Assembly: GCA_036924085.1 (NCBI GenBank)
Contig: JAVGWX010000002.1
Coordinates: 51,769,105 to 51,833,104 of the forward strand
Length of the DNA: 64,000 bases
Reading direction: 5' to 3'
Source of the DNA: Ariolimax columbianus
Lineage: Eukaryota; Mollusca; Gastropoda; Stylommatophora; Arionidae
Within the stretch, counting starts at the first letter, position 1; every line of letters starts with the position of its first letter. A program made the position numbers and the translations under genes. Positions 34,431 to 45,295 of this stretch are shown piece after piece. The notes under the pieces were generated by a model that was not told the origin of the DNA, searched no databases, and saw only the letters and a list, made by a program, of their open reading frames with translations.

Positions 34431-34768
34431 TGAACACTCCACTGGGCAGTAAACAAAACTCCACTGGGCAGTAAACAAAACTCCACTGGGCAGTAAACAA
34501 AACTCCACTGGGCAGTAAACAAAACTCCACTGGGCAGTAAACAAAACTCCACTGGGTAGTAAACAAAACTCCACTGGGCAGTAAATAAAACTCCACTGGG
34601 CAGTAAATAAAACTCCACTGGGCAGTAAACAAAACTCCACTGGGCAGTAAACAAAACTCCACTGGGCAGTAAATAAAACTCCACTGGGCAGTAAACAAAA
34701 CTCCACTGGGCAGTAAACAAAACTCCACTGGGCAGTAAACAAAACTCCACTGGGCAGTAAACAAAACT
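34431..34768. repeat. 22-bp minisatellite, about 15 units
   Basis: Unit 'ctccactgggcagtaaacaa' + 'aa'. Starts at 34,437 and 34,459. Very uniform ('taaataaaa' is the main variant). Three long overlapping minus-strand ORFs are repeat artefacts. Confidence 0.97.
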
Positions 34769-35204
34769 CAAATGCACGAAGACACCCGAAGACCATTCTA
34801 AGAGTCTGTCTGGTTTCTGCTTCTATGAATGTCCTGCATTAAGTCTAAACAAAAAAAGCAGATCCTTTCTCTGTAAATTAAGCTTCGAAATGACATAACC
34901 TGTGTATTTGTTCTTTGTTTTTGTTTTTTTTTAAATCTTGCCATTCGCAAATTTGTTACCATCGAGTTAATTTGAATACAGGACTTATCTGTCGTGAATG
35001 ACAAGGAATTATTTTGTCGCTGGTGAGCTTACAGAATCACTTTTAATTGCATCCGAGCCGGACTACCGAATGTAAATTTTTAGTACCCTCAGATAAGCTG
35101 GGTAAAATATTCACGTCTCAGTTTGTAACCTTGTTTTTATCTTTCTGACTGTTTATTCACCGAATCGTGACACAATATTGAGTGTGCTGAATTCTGCTGC
35201 TTCG
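34769..35204. other. No gene seen
   Basis: Unassigned AT-rich sequence. Confidence 0.4.
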
Positions 35205-35560
35205 TTCTTCTGCTCTTTTTTCTTCTCCTACTTCTATTCTTCTTTTTCTTCTTCCTCTTCTTCTTCTTCTTTATCTTCTTCTACTTATTCTTTTCGTCTT
35301 GTTCTTCTTCATTTTCCTATTGTAAATCTTCTTGTTCCTCTTTCTTTTGTTCATTATCTTCATCATCAACATCTTCCTCATCATCCGTCCGTCCGTCCGT
35401 GTCTGTCTGTCTGTCCGTCCGTCCGTCCGTCCGCCCGTCTGTCTGTCTCTCCATCAGTCCGTCCGTCCGTCCGCCTGTCTGTCCGTCCGTCTGTCTGTTT
35501 GTCTGTCTGTATGTCCGTCCGTCCGTCCATCCGTTCGTCCGTCCGTCCGTCTGTCTGTCT

Positions 35561-35614
<54 letters not shown>

Positions 35615-35632
35615 TCATCATCATCATCATCA
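35205..35632. repeat. Compound microsatellite TTC / TCCG-TCTG / TA / TCA
   Basis: TTC-rich to about 35,300, (TCCG/TCTG)n at 35,385-35,562, (TA)n at 35,563-35,612, (TCA)n at 35,613-35,631. ORFs with SVRPSV repeats are artefacts. Confidence 0.93.
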
Positions 35633-36045
35633 ATATAAGGGTATTCAGTAGGGAGACTGATGTCGAAGTCTTATGATCATATCACATCACTGTCCTCAGT
35701 AAGTCAATCCGGTTACTGGTGTTACAAGTCTTCTGATTATGTGATGTCACCCTCCTCTGTTCCCAGCAGATCTCTTCAGTTTAGTAAAAGCCCGCACCCT
35801 ATTGTTCTTGCTCGCCTGTGCGTTTTAATTGTTTCATGCCCGCCCTCTTCTTCTTCTCTCATGTTATGACCATCCAAAGACAATCTACATTGTTTGTACA
35901 CTCGTCATTAGTTTTCTAGGTGCCACTTTCTTTAAGCACTTGTTCGTTATATTTATTTTTTTCCTGTCCAACTCACACTTTGCATCCCGCATAGTACATC
36001 ATCTTAAAAACTTCTAATGCCGTTTCATCCTGTTCTGTTTATAGT
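35633..36045. other. No gene seen
   Basis: Unassigned; a diverged duplication of 'gtctta.gatcatatcacatc' and 'gtcttctgattatgtgatgt' at about 35,667-35,746. Confidence 0.4.
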
Positions 36046-36171
36046 CTATGTATGTATGTATGTATGTATGTATGTGTGTATGTGTGTGTGTGTGTGTGTG
36101 GGTCTGTATGTGTGTGTATGTATGTATGTATGCATGTATGTGTGTGTGTATTTGTATGTGTGTGTGTGTAC
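36046..36171. repeat. (TATG)n/(TG)n microsatellite
   Basis: Alternating TATG and TG runs. Confidence 0.93.
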
Positions 36172-36639
36172 GTGTGTAACACACTGATAATACATAATTG
36201 AATAACTCGTCGTAGTACGAGCGTGTGTATGATACATGTAAGATCCGAATAAAACACGTTTCCCATAGATTAAGACGCAGATAAAAAAGAATGTTCACAA
36301 AGAAACTATGTGGAAGCAGTCAGGTAAATCATACAGGTTATGTCTAGTGTTACCACTCCTGGTACTGAGATATACCTCACCTAGATTGTGTGTTTAACGC
36401 CAAAGACGATAACAACACGGTCACGTGTTCGCTCAGAGAGACCGGTTATTTTCAGAAGAAAATAAATTAAAGAAACGGTGATACACAGGGATAGATCTTT
36501 TTAAAAAAAGAGTGTTAACGCGACAGAGAACAAATAACAAACAAACAAAAACAACAAAGGGACTTAGCTATCCAAAATAGTAAATTATTAATCAGATAGT
36601 CGAAGACGATTTGCGTCCCCTGCTTTTTATTTTTAAATT
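36172..36639. other. No gene seen
   Basis: Unassigned. Confidence 0.4.
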
Positions 36640-37305
36640 AATTAAGAATGAATCCGCTATTCTATCCGTATATCAATGTGGGATATTATTTCTAGAGCTT
36701 TCTTCTTATTACGCGGTAAACGAATGAATCGCACTTCTATCCATGTATCAAATAGGGGATATTGACAATATAGTTTTCTTCTGATCACAGGGATGTTGTT
36801 GTTAATGTTGTTCTTGAATGACCCACAATGAATAAATTTGGACTAATTTTGTGCGTCATGAAAAGGGCGTTAAGTGAATGGTTGCAGTACACTTCCTCAC
36901 ATTACGAGCGTGCTGATAGAGGTGGACAGGGTCCTCGAAGTTTTTGTGCTATTCTTGGCTTCATCTGCGTATAGCTCACTACTACGCAGATCACTTTTAT
37001 CTCCGCTTCGTTAGCCAGACTGAAACAGCCCGTTAACAGGGAGAGCGGCCATGGAAGTGAAATGGGTTCTTGGTCAGTATGTTTACTTGACCCTGACTAA
37101 CAATGTCTGATCAGTTTGTTTGTCCAACCAGACGGTAGTCTCATCTCGCATGATCACAGGATAAAGGAATTAATCGTACTTGTATCCATGTATCATATAT
37201 GGGGTATTGTTTCTAGATCTCTCTTCTGATCACACGATAAACGAATGAATCACACTTGTATCCATGTATCATATTTGGGGTATATTCTCGATATCTTACT
37301 TTCAA
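36640..37305. repeat. ~76-bp tandem repeat split by a family F insertion
   Basis: Units carry 'aaacgaatgaatc', 'ctatccatgtatca', 'ggggtatt' and 'ctagatctctcttctgatca'. Two units lie left (36,640-36,791) and two right (37,151-37,305) of the inserted element at 36,792-37,150. Starts at 37,181 and 37,258 give 77 bp. Confidence 0.8.
36792..37150 (-). mobile_element. Repeat family F copy with 10-bp target duplication
   Basis: Reversed copy: starts with (GTT)n ('tgttgttgttaatgttgttc'), then 'aaaagggcgttaagtg', 'cctcacattacgagcgtgct', 'gcttcatctgcgta', and ends 'tgtccaaccagacggtagtc'. The direct repeat 'tgatcacagg' flanks it (36,782-36,791 and 37,151-37,160). Confidence 0.8.
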
Positions 37306-37456
37306 ACACAGAAGGTAATTCAACACTCACCTGACTTCTGATATGTATAGTATACAGGGTGTGCAAACCAATGAGTTACATAAAAACATTAACGGGCATT
37401 GCTCAGTAACTGACTAGGACAGAAATACGTAACTTACATTACGGTCACTAGGCCGT

Positions 37457-37690
37457 CTTAACTTAACTTAATTTACCTTAATGCAACTGAACTTAACTTA
37501 ACATCTTTATACTGGCTTAGAAGACTCTGCAGAGTCTGTATACAACCAGTTTCTTTTACATTTCTTTGATATAAAATCTATGCACATCCAATATATTCTT
37601 GAATGAATTAGTTGATCCTGCCTCCACTATTTCCTGTGACAATGCATTCGAAGCATTCACCACTCTTTGACTAAAAAAATAGTTTCTAAT
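37457..37690 (-). pseudogene. CR1-like LINE 3' end
   Basis: Minus strand: NYFFSQRVVNASNALSQEIV then EAGSTNSFKNILDVHRFY, a CR1-type C-terminus, followed by 'gaaactggttgtatacagac', 'tctgcagagtcttctaagcc' and (TTAAG)n. Same tail as the element at 54.1-56.4 kb. Confidence 0.85.
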
Positions 37691-37723
37691 GCCTTCTTTG
37701 GCTGTTTTTTTTGGGTTTTTTTG

Positions 37724-38074
37724 GCGTTCGTTCTCAATATCCCACTACCAAGTCCTGAAACGGGCTTTGAAAGTAACAGGATGTAGTTTGGAGACCGGAA
37801 TGCGTTGTGTCTCTAGTTTACAGCTTGACTGCGATATTTGCACCTTTCCGTCCGACACGTCCATCTTCGACAGCAAGCATTTTTTGAGTACCGGGTTAGT
37901 CTTCCCTTTCCGATTCTCTCTCCTTATTAGGCCTGCTCTGACGCATCTGTTATCCAGAATCATCGCGTGGAGGTGTAGAAGGGTCTTGGCAGCTCTGGAT
38001 CGCTTGCCCTGAGGCTAACAGTCAGATATGGGTCGCTGACCACTTCTGCTCGTGCGTTGCTCATCATTGTGATC
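37724..38074 (-). mobile_element. SINE-like family A, near full length
   Basis: Reversed copy from 'gttcgttctcaatatcccac' to 'gttgctcatcattgtgatcc' with the whole set of family landmarks. Placed about 30 bp from the CR1-like fragment. Confidence 0.87.
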
Positions 38075-38299
38075 CCAGCGCGGTATCTGACCATACATTT
38101 TTTTTTACACAAAACATTTGACCCAAATGTCCCGTAGGGGAAATCATCCACCATGACGTCACATGGCGTGGTTACATGCTAGTACATCACAAAATGGGGG
38201 CGGGGATTCTGTGTTGGGCAGATGACCGGTCTACACAATAGCATTACAGAGTATATTAGGGGGAAGGGGAATACTTTTTATATGTCGTCACCACGTACA

Positions 38300-38458
38300 G
38301 AAAGGATTGACAAAAATACTGTAATGCCAAAACTGCCACAGTGGAACACATGACAAACAGATACTAACACGCATCCAAACACTGGCAAATACGTCCACAT
38401 TACAAACAGATACACACACGCATCCAAACACTGGCAAATACGTCCACATTACAAACAG

Positions 38459-38490
<32 letters not shown>
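38300..38490. repeat. 49-bp duplication plus (CA)n
   Basis: 'catccaaacactggcaaata' + 'cgtccacattacaaacagat' at 38,372 and 38,421 (49-bp period), with a diverged third copy before, then (CA)n at 38,457-38,490. Confidence 0.88.
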
Positions 38491-38866
38491 CCATGTACTG
38501 GCCAATATGTACTGATATCGCCCAAAGGACTACGGTCTGAGGCGGAAAGAGCGTGCGTTCCTTCGTATGTAGAATCCAGAAAGGCAATCCATTAATCAAA
38601 CCCCCTCAAAAGACATGGCTAACCGACTTTGACATAGAGGAGAACGTCTAAGCAGGTTTGACTATATTCATTTGAAGAAAAATTGGTCCTCGTCTGCTTT
38701 TGTTTGGACACAACAATAAATGTTCACCCGTTTTATTATTGTAACCGTTGAAATAACATACATGTTTTTTATGATACAGTTGATACCTAACAGGAAGCAC
38801 CACTAATTCAGTCGTCGGCCCACGTATACACACTTTGTCACGATATAAAAAATATAGAAACTGAAT
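38491..38866. other. No gene seen
   Basis: Unassigned. Confidence 0.4.
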
Positions 38867-39040
38867 AATAAACTAGAAAATAAGAACACTGACACACAAC
38901 TTTTAATCAAGTAAACTGGAAAATAGGAACACTGAAACACAACTTTACATCTAACAAATTGGAAAATATGAACACTGAAACACAACTTTACATCAAATAA
39001 ACTCGAAAATAGGAACTCTGAAGCATAACTTTACATCAAA
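38867..39040. repeat. 43-bp minisatellite, 4 units
   Basis: Unit 'gaaaataggaacactgaaac' + 'acaactttacatcaaataaa'. Starts at 38,876, 38,919 and 38,962. Confidence 0.93.
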
Positions 39041-39214
39041 TGTAATGCATGGACAGCTAGAGAACTTGAGATAGATGACTCGTCCGTCAGAACACATCCA
39101 ACTCTTAATGCATGGGCCGGACCATTGATCAGGAAGTTATTTTTACTAACCCTCTCAAATCTCGGTATACAGACGTTAACACCTTCCATTTGAAGAATGT
39201 AGAGCGTTGAAAAG

Positions 39215-39218
<4 letters not shown>

Positions 39219-39288
<70 letters not shown>
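39219..39288. repeat. (TA)n, about 70 bp
   Basis: Uninterrupted TA dinucleotide run. Confidence 0.97.
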
Positions 39289-39289
<1 letters not shown>

Positions 39290-39307
39290 TTCCTTGAACT
39301 TGAATTC

Positions 39308-39334
39308 TTAGCTTAACGTCTTTATACTGGTTCA
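39308..39334 (-). mobile_element. CR1-like LINE tail remnant
   Basis: On minus: 'aaccagtataaagacgttaa' + 'gct', the last bases before the (TTAAG)n tail in the other CR1-like copies. Tiny. Confidence 0.6.
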
Positions 39335-40240
39335 TATACACAGACGGATCAGTGTTGCGCAGTGGGACATCAGACTCGAGCGTCTCGGCTAGAGTGAGAG
39401 GACAGATCGTTGCCAATTGCAGTAGGACCTACATTTTAACAACCCCCAGTTTGAGAATGGAGACGGAAACAGTGACCTCAGAGCTGAGACGGATATTTTT
39501 TATTTTTTTGTTGGTCATTCGTCTTATTTCTATAATCCCCAATGCGGTGTGCGTTGCACTGTGGTTTTTATTTTGCGACTTCATCATGCATTTTATGTAA
39601 GGACCTGTTTCCTCCTGTATTTTCTAAGGGTTTGCTTCCCCGGGATAACGGCCGGTGCTGTGTTGGGGATTGAACCCAGCATCTTTTGGTAGTGAGCCGT
39701 GTCACTTAACCACTAGCCCACGCCGTACCCCAAAGATGGATATCTGAGACTTTTTTAAACAAGGACAGTCATCGTGACAGACGTGCAAGCCATACTTCAG
39801 AAGGTACAAAAGGGATGGCTTAGGTACGAGTGGATAGCAGCTGTTGAGGCCTGAAACCTAAAGGGATTGGCATGGATCTAATGTCCTGGTTATGCTGGGA
39901 TTCAGGGCAATTAAAGAGCTGACATCTTGGCTTCACAAGCTCCCATCACAGGCAGGTTACTGATGGATATGATCGCCATTTTCAAATCAATCAATGACCG
40001 CCTGTTGGATAAGGACACCACAATAGATAAAGCAACAGTCCACAGACTGCAAAGTTTCGACACATTAAACGAAGTTCGAGTGCAATAGGCCGCATGACAG
40101 GACAAAGCAGGGGAGTTTACAGCCAGCGTGCTACAGGGACCACAGCATTCATGCCCTGCGCCATTTGCTGACAGAGACTGGTCCGTGGACGAGATGCAGA
40201 TCTTCATCTCGTTGGCGGGCAGCTGCACCTTGCGGATATA
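39335..40240 (+). pseudogene. RNase H LINE fragment split by a SINE
   Basis: First part (39,335-39,496): IYTDGSVLRSGTSDSSVSAR with the first catalytic Asp, and SLRMETETVTSELRRI with the Glu. Second part (39,734-40,240): VIVTDVQAILQKVQKGWLRY with the second Asp, then AGIQGN and RADILASQAPITG, the last RNase H segment, and a tail ending SLAGSCTLRI. At least four stops in the second part (three replace Trp/Glu codons of the consensus), so it is old. A family B SINE sits between the parts. Confidence 0.82.
39497..39733 (-). mobile_element. tRNA-derived SINE family B, inserted in RNase H LINE
   Basis: Reversed full-length copy; B box visible as 'gggattgaacccagc' (reverse of GGTTCAATCCC) and A-box part as 'ccactagcccacgccg'. 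Flanked by a 10-bp repeat with one mismatch: 'agacggatat' at 39,487-39,496 and 'agatggatat' at 39,734-39,743. Confidence 0.88.
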
Positions 40241-40244
40241 ATTG

Positions 40245-40500
40245 TATGGCCACCATATAGACACCCACCTCGTCCTTCAATTGTATGTCATGCGGGCCAT
40301 ACGGTCGGTCCATCTGTACTATCGTATGAATGCAAAGTCGACAATATCTGAGAACTCTATTTTATGGTGCATGTCGGTATTTTCGGGTGTGATCAATCAA
40401 AAGATATTTAGGACTTTTCGTTCCATTGCTCATTCGGTAGCACTAACCTTCTCTATGTGTGATTTGCGTAGACTCCATACCTCACACCCATATCCAAACC

Positions 40501-40503
<3 letters not shown>
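40245..40503 (-). pseudogene. LINE RT C-terminal fragment
   Basis: Minus strand: 'VW..EVWSLRKSH' type start, then MSNGTKSPKYL, IDHTRKYR and RLCIHTIVQMDRPYGPHD, matching with decay the post-RT block LRKSQIERL..AMERAMLGITLRDRIRNEEIR of metazoan LINEs. No catalytic motif left. Confidence 0.5.
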
Positions 40504-40589
<86 letters not shown>

Positions 40590-40821
40590 CTTGCCAGTCT
40601 GTCTGTTCACTTTGTCAACGAATACCAACAAAGACGGAATTATATGAAACCACAAAGGCAACAGTAGTGCAGGCATGCCTACTCATTCGTGGCGGTGAGA
40701 ACTCGAGTCAAATATCAAAGATACTGGGAAGACGTGTATCCAGCTGGTGCACTTAGACTATGACAGGAAGACTTGGCGTGTAAGGCCAACGCTTCACCTT
40801 GGATAGTAATCGTTTTCATCA

Positions 40822-40901
<80 letters not shown>

Positions 40902-40923
40902 ATGATAATAATAATAATAATAA
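40504..40923. repeat. Two long (TA)n tracts and a (TAA)n run
   Basis: (TA)n at 40,504-40,587 (about 84 bp) and 40,824-40,902 (about 79 bp), then (TAA)n to 40,923. The sequence between them (40,588-40,823) is unassigned. Confidence 0.95.
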
Positions 40924-41180
40924 TCCGCTGAAGAGAGCGAGGCCCATTCCATAGATCGTATGGTACAACGATTGAAGGTCCATGTCCATGTAGCGAATAG
41001 TTATGATGAGAAGCAGGCAATTTGTCGCAGCAAGGTGTTGCACGGGCGATCCCAGGGCGCCTCCATGTAGGACAAGATATGTTCCCCCACTTCATTTCAA
41101 CAACCAGGTATATTTTTTTTTCTTTTTTGTTTTTGCGTACATCTACACCTCACGGTAGAAGAGGAGCGACTAAGTAAGTT

Positions 41181-41425
41181 GTTTTTGCGTTCGCCTTATT
41201 TTTCTAATCTCCCCAAGGCGGTGTGCGTTGAACTGTGTTTTTATTTTGCGCCTGTCGGCCCAGTGCATCCGACTTCATCATGCATTTTATGTAAGGGTCT
41301 GCTTCCTCGTGCATTTTCTAAGGGTTTGCTTCCCCGGGGTAACGGCCGGTGCTGTGCTGGGGATCGAACCCAACACCTTCTAGTTGTGAGCCGTGCCAGT
41401 TAACCACTAGACCACGCCGTCCCCC
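41181..41425 (-). mobile_element. tRNA-derived SINE family B, full length
   Basis: Reversed copy from 'gcgttcgccttatttttc' to 'accacgccgtccccc'. B box reverse 'gggatcgaaccc' and A box reverse 'ccactagaccacgcc' are intact. Confidence 0.92.
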
Positions 41426-42261
41426 AACCAGGTATATGATCTAGAGAGTCGGGGTATCCTGGGGGAGGCGGACCAGACGACCGAAGATAGAGTGGAAGCT
41501 ACAGTCTACAGTCCGTTCTAGAAACAATTCACTCGAGTTCGTTTGTCTGACGATGTCAGTGTTGATAACCAGATCTTATCAGTGGATTCCACATGGAGAG
41601 TGTCAATTTGTTTGCGCAAAAATCACAATACAATACAGTACAATATAATACAATGCATTACAGTATACTCGACTTCAGTCCTCAAATGCCCCGAATGCGA
41701 GGTAGTCAACAATGTCCTGTATACAGACACATTCTTCCCCGTGTCGTACTATTTCGGAACTAAGTCTCTCAACAGACCATCTCGTCATCGTATTGGAGGA
41801 CGGCTGCGTGGACGTGTATAATCATATGGTTATCAACACGTCGTGCTAATAATCCATCTATTATCTGCCATGCGCACCACCATGCGAGTCCAGTAGTAGT
41901 TGCGAGACAACGCTGCGTCCACGACGTCTCGAAACCTAACTATATTTTAATTATTTGGAAAAAGTACACACCAGAGAACCGAAAAGAGAGTCAAGTCCTT
42001 AGTAATTCAGAAATGAATTAGGTGACGAATGCTCATCCTGCATGTAAGACAGGAGTTAGGAGATTCATGCAACTAGGCACTGTGGTATGGTGCCTTTAGT
42101 TAGGGAATTCATGCAACATACGACTTGCGTTGACTCACTCCGGGATTGTATCCCATGTGCTTAAAACATCTTACTACCACTCTCTCAGAGATTGTATCAC
42201 ATGTGTTTACAACACCTTACTGTCGCTCTCTTTGGGATTGTATCTCAGGTGTTTGCAACAC
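41426..42261. other. No gene seen
   Basis: Unassigned. Three diverged 'gattgtatc.catgtgttta' blocks at about 42,144-42,260 form a loose tandem repeat (about 56 bp). Confidence 0.4.
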
Positions 42262-42575
42262 CTTCGTTACTGTCTCTGAGTTTATCGACTTAGTTTGTTG
42301 TCATTCTCAGCAGTCGCTAGAACTGAACATATGAGCCATACAATTGCTTTGTTACTGTCACTGAGTTTACCGACTTAGTTTGTTGTCATTCTCAGCAGTC
42401 GCTAGAACTGAACATATGAGCCATACAATTGCTTTGTTACTGCCACTGAGTTTACCGACTTAGTTTGTTGTCATTCTCAGCAGTCGCTAGAACTGAACAT
42501 ATGAGCCATACAATTGCTTTGTTACTGCCAATGAGTTTACAGACTCAGCTGGTTATTATTCTCAGTAGACTTAAA
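42262..42575. repeat. 85-bp tandem repeat, about 3.5 units
   Basis: Unit includes 'gacttagtttgttgtcattc' and 'agcagtcgctagaactgaac'; starts at 42,287, 42,372 and 42,457. Confidence 0.95.
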
Positions 42576-43805
42576 AACTAAACCTGTGAGAGATACATGC
42601 TCTCTCTCTCTCTCTCGTATCGTCATCATAGAAAGATCACCATTCATTTATATTGGAACTGGCGCAATTGCCAACGAAACATACTAGGATAGCCTTCTGA
42701 AAAGCTTTTCCTGAAATCAAACCTATCTTTTCATTTATTGGCAACCTAGAAACAACATGGACGCTGATCACGAGGTACTTTTGTCCTTACCCCGTTGCAC
42801 AGCGAGCCACTCGAATGACTATTGTACCTGCACCACTTGTCAGTCTAAAAGGTTCTTCCTACTCAACTATATTTCTCTTCGCTGATTATGTTGACGTCCC
42901 TTTCAATTTCACAATTACAGTTTTGTCCCAAATTTCAAATGTGACGCACATCCTCCTACTCCCGGTTTGTGTCTGCATCTGTCATAGCAAATGGGTTGCT
43001 GCAGTACACACGAATTTGACAACAGTCTTCAACTTACTACAGTCAATATCCCCCCCCCCCCCCTCCCGCTCAAGTTTCTAATCAAAACCCGACCTTGTCC
43101 CTGACACACGAAACTGTTACACAATGGCCTAACTTAGTTTACCCGGAACCTCTCTTATGTCGAGGCGATTTATAATACATAGGTTTACCGCTGTAGTAAG
43201 CTCCTTACAGAAAGCATGCGACAAAGCAGTTTGTGTTCTCTTGCAGCGATGGTTTCTGTAGCACTGTGTTTTGCATGATGGGGTTACTAGCTCTACCCAC
43301 AATCCTCATATGAGTCACTTATTACGAGATGAATGTAAGGCACAGTGCTCCATTCTTATCTTTCCATGTGAAAAGCCCGGGCGATCACACTGGGTCAAAT
43401 AGATTAGTTGTTACACCATTTTTCCTACTTTAGAAACACCATCAAACAATAGTTGTAGAAACACACCCATGCCGTTAATACCAGGATTATAATGGCTAGT
43501 TGTGGTTTAAAATCGTCGAGCCAAATATGAATCTCAGAGCCAGCTCTCACGATTAAGGAATTCGACGGTTCAACGCTTATGTAAAACCAGCTGTATTACC
43601 TGGCGTTGCTAGGGATATGTATGTATGTCAACCAATCCATTTTGCTGCTCATCTTTTCTCACTTTCAAACTCGTCCATATCATACTTTTCCCCATCAATG
43701 TACCCATGCATCCGTCCATCTCTTCTGCTTCTAAATCTGCTCTCATCCAACATCTCTTCCCTCATCCCTCCTACTCCCCACTCATCTCTCCATTACCTGG
43801 TTCAG
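42576..43805. other. Mostly non-coding; one weak exon candidate
   Basis: 42,921-42,964 has an acceptor (ttcacaattacag), a 44-base open stretch (FVPNFKCDAHPPTP) and a donor GTTTGT whose phase would fit the exon at 43,806. This alone is weak evidence. A (C)n run lies at 43,051-43,065. Nothing else recognised. Confidence 0.25.
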
Positions 43806-43859
43806 AACCGTGGATCGGTTATATAAGGAACAAACAATTCACCGTGTCAGTATTTGCCG
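43806..43859 (+). CDS. Possible exon upstream of the transmembrane exon
   Basis: Seen: a long pyrimidine tract ending in 'ccattacctggttcag' is a strong acceptor; the 54 bases after it are open as PWIGYIRNKQFTVSVFA. The exon would end at GCCG|GTTTAA, a weak donor without G at +5. One leftover base (G) joins AC of the next exon to give Asp, so the phase fits and the product would continue VAAQNTNGDIIG into the membrane helix. The peptide looks like the last beta strand of an extracellular Ig- or FN3-type domain, but 17 residues cannot establish that. Main doubt: the donor. Confidence 0.35.
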
Positions 43860-44278
43860 GTTTAAAAAATTCTTCATTCAACCGAATAATCATGAGTTGA
43901 AATGGTAGAAGACATTCAAGAAAGCTTACCATCAAGTTCAAGATGGTCTATTTTGCATCTATTAAAGTCAGCAATGTCCCATTTGCAGAGCGGAGGGAAT
44001 GGAATAACTTAAACTTGCCCGTGTGGATATATGGAAGCGAAGAATAGAACCTCTGCAGGTTTCGAAATATGTCGTAACAGGCGACGATAGAATGTGCATT
44101 GGATTAGCAGCCTCATAATAAAAATAATACTGCAGAACAGACAATATGCGTTGCCGTATGCTTAAATACAGTACCAAATGCAGTAGTGACCTTATGCTTC
44201 GTATGTATCCTAAACGAAAATACAATGATAATATTAAAATAACTAAAATCAACAATTCTACTTCCTCTCCATTACAAG

Positions 44279-44390
44279 ACGTGGCAGCACAGAATACCAA
44301 TGGCGACATAATCGGCATGGCTGTAGCTGCATGTGCAGCCTTCGCTTTGTTCACTGCTGTTGCATCAATGATTGTCTTGTGGTTTCAGTG
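44279..44390 (+). CDS. Exon with transmembrane helix (host gene, exon n)
   Basis: Seen: acceptor 'ttctacttcctctccattacaag' precedes 44,279 and a perfect donor GTAAGT follows 44,390. The 112-base exon reads (split codon)-VAAQNTNGDIIG, then a hydrophobic stretch GMAVAACAAFALF and TAVASMIVLWFQ. That is about 25 apolar residues, long enough for one membrane-spanning helix. It starts with 2 bases of a split codon and ends with 2 (TG), completed to Trp by the first base of the exon at 47,654. NTNGD on the N side and a Lys-rich next exon agree with the positive-inside rule: N-terminus outside, C-terminus cytoplasmic. Single-pass type I topology is inferred. No family recognised. The frame stops three bases into the intron. 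Confidence 0.7.
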
Positions 44391-44954
44391 GTAAGTAACA
44401 AAACCAATATATTATCTTTTATTATGTGACGCTATTAATAATCGATATCACTGAACATTGGATAGATCCACAGGTGCCCAGTCTCATTCAGCAAAGGGTA
44501 TTAAGGAGGATGATGATATCAAAGGACGTCTCGGAATCGAGGGTCAGCTCCAATGGTCCTCCAACACTCTCTCAGTCTCTTTCTTTATTGGTACACTCTG
44601 ACATATTGTTTCTAGTCAGTCCATCTCTTGACTTTGCTCTCCCATTTATAGCTCTGTCTTCCTCTTGTCCGCCTGCCTTCAACCGTTCCTTCTAGAATTG
44701 TTTTCAGCAGAGCATCGTGTCTCTTTGTATGTTTAGAATATTTTGTTGGTCTCATATGTATGTTTTCCAGTTTATCCTTTCCAATTCCTAATCTCTTCAG
44801 GACTTCTTGATTTGTTCTTTTCTTTCCACGAAATGCAACAAATTCTTCAATACATCAACATTTAATGTGCCTTTTTTTGTCCTCCAACTGTTTGCTCCTC
44901 TTTCGAGTTTCTGCACCCCATAGTAATGACGGACTTATCATCATCATCATGTAG
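44391..44954. other. Intron, nothing else seen
   Basis: First part of the 3,263-bp intron between the exons at 44,279 and 47,654. No repeat identified. Confidence 0.5.
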
Positions 44955-45295
44955 CATATCCTTTGTAGAACGTCGCTCTCATCACAGCCCTCCGGTATGA
45001 AACTCGGTCTGCAATCTTCCCGCCAATTCCATGTTCATGTTTAGAGTATCCTTGATAGCTTGTATCCACCTTCACCTTGGTCGACACCAGCGTCGCCTTC
45101 CAGGTACCATGCCTCCATGACCGTTCTTTCCAGTCCTTCATGACGTTTCATGATACGAACAAAATTTAATTTCCGAAACATAACATTCGTCACTTTCTTT
45201 ATCCAAGGCATTTTTAGGATTCTTCTGTAACATTTTATTTCAAACGCTCCAATTTTCTTCCTTGCTATTTGTGTAAGTCCAGGATACATATTTAT
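44955..45295 (-). pseudogene. LINE RT C-terminal fragment
   Basis: Minus strand: IGAFEIKCYRRILKMPWIKK, then VTNVMFRKLNFVRIMKRHEG, LERTVMEAWYLEGD and (other frame) ADRVSYRRAVMRATF. This is the region after the RT thumb of metazoan LINEs (RRIDAFEMWC.RRML...TN). No catalytic motif; frameshift near 45,040. Lies in the intron of the transmembrane gene, opposite strand. Confidence 0.75.

Noticed and set aside
34335..34796. Three minus-strand ORFs of 120-153 codons rich in FVYCPVEFCLLPSG
   Set aside because: Translations of the 22-bp minisatellite in three frames; no independent coding evidence.
42815..43081. 88-codon plus-strand ORF with hydrophobic stretches
   Set aside because: Ends in a C-run and has no domain; the splice-compatible frame in the same place is a different one.
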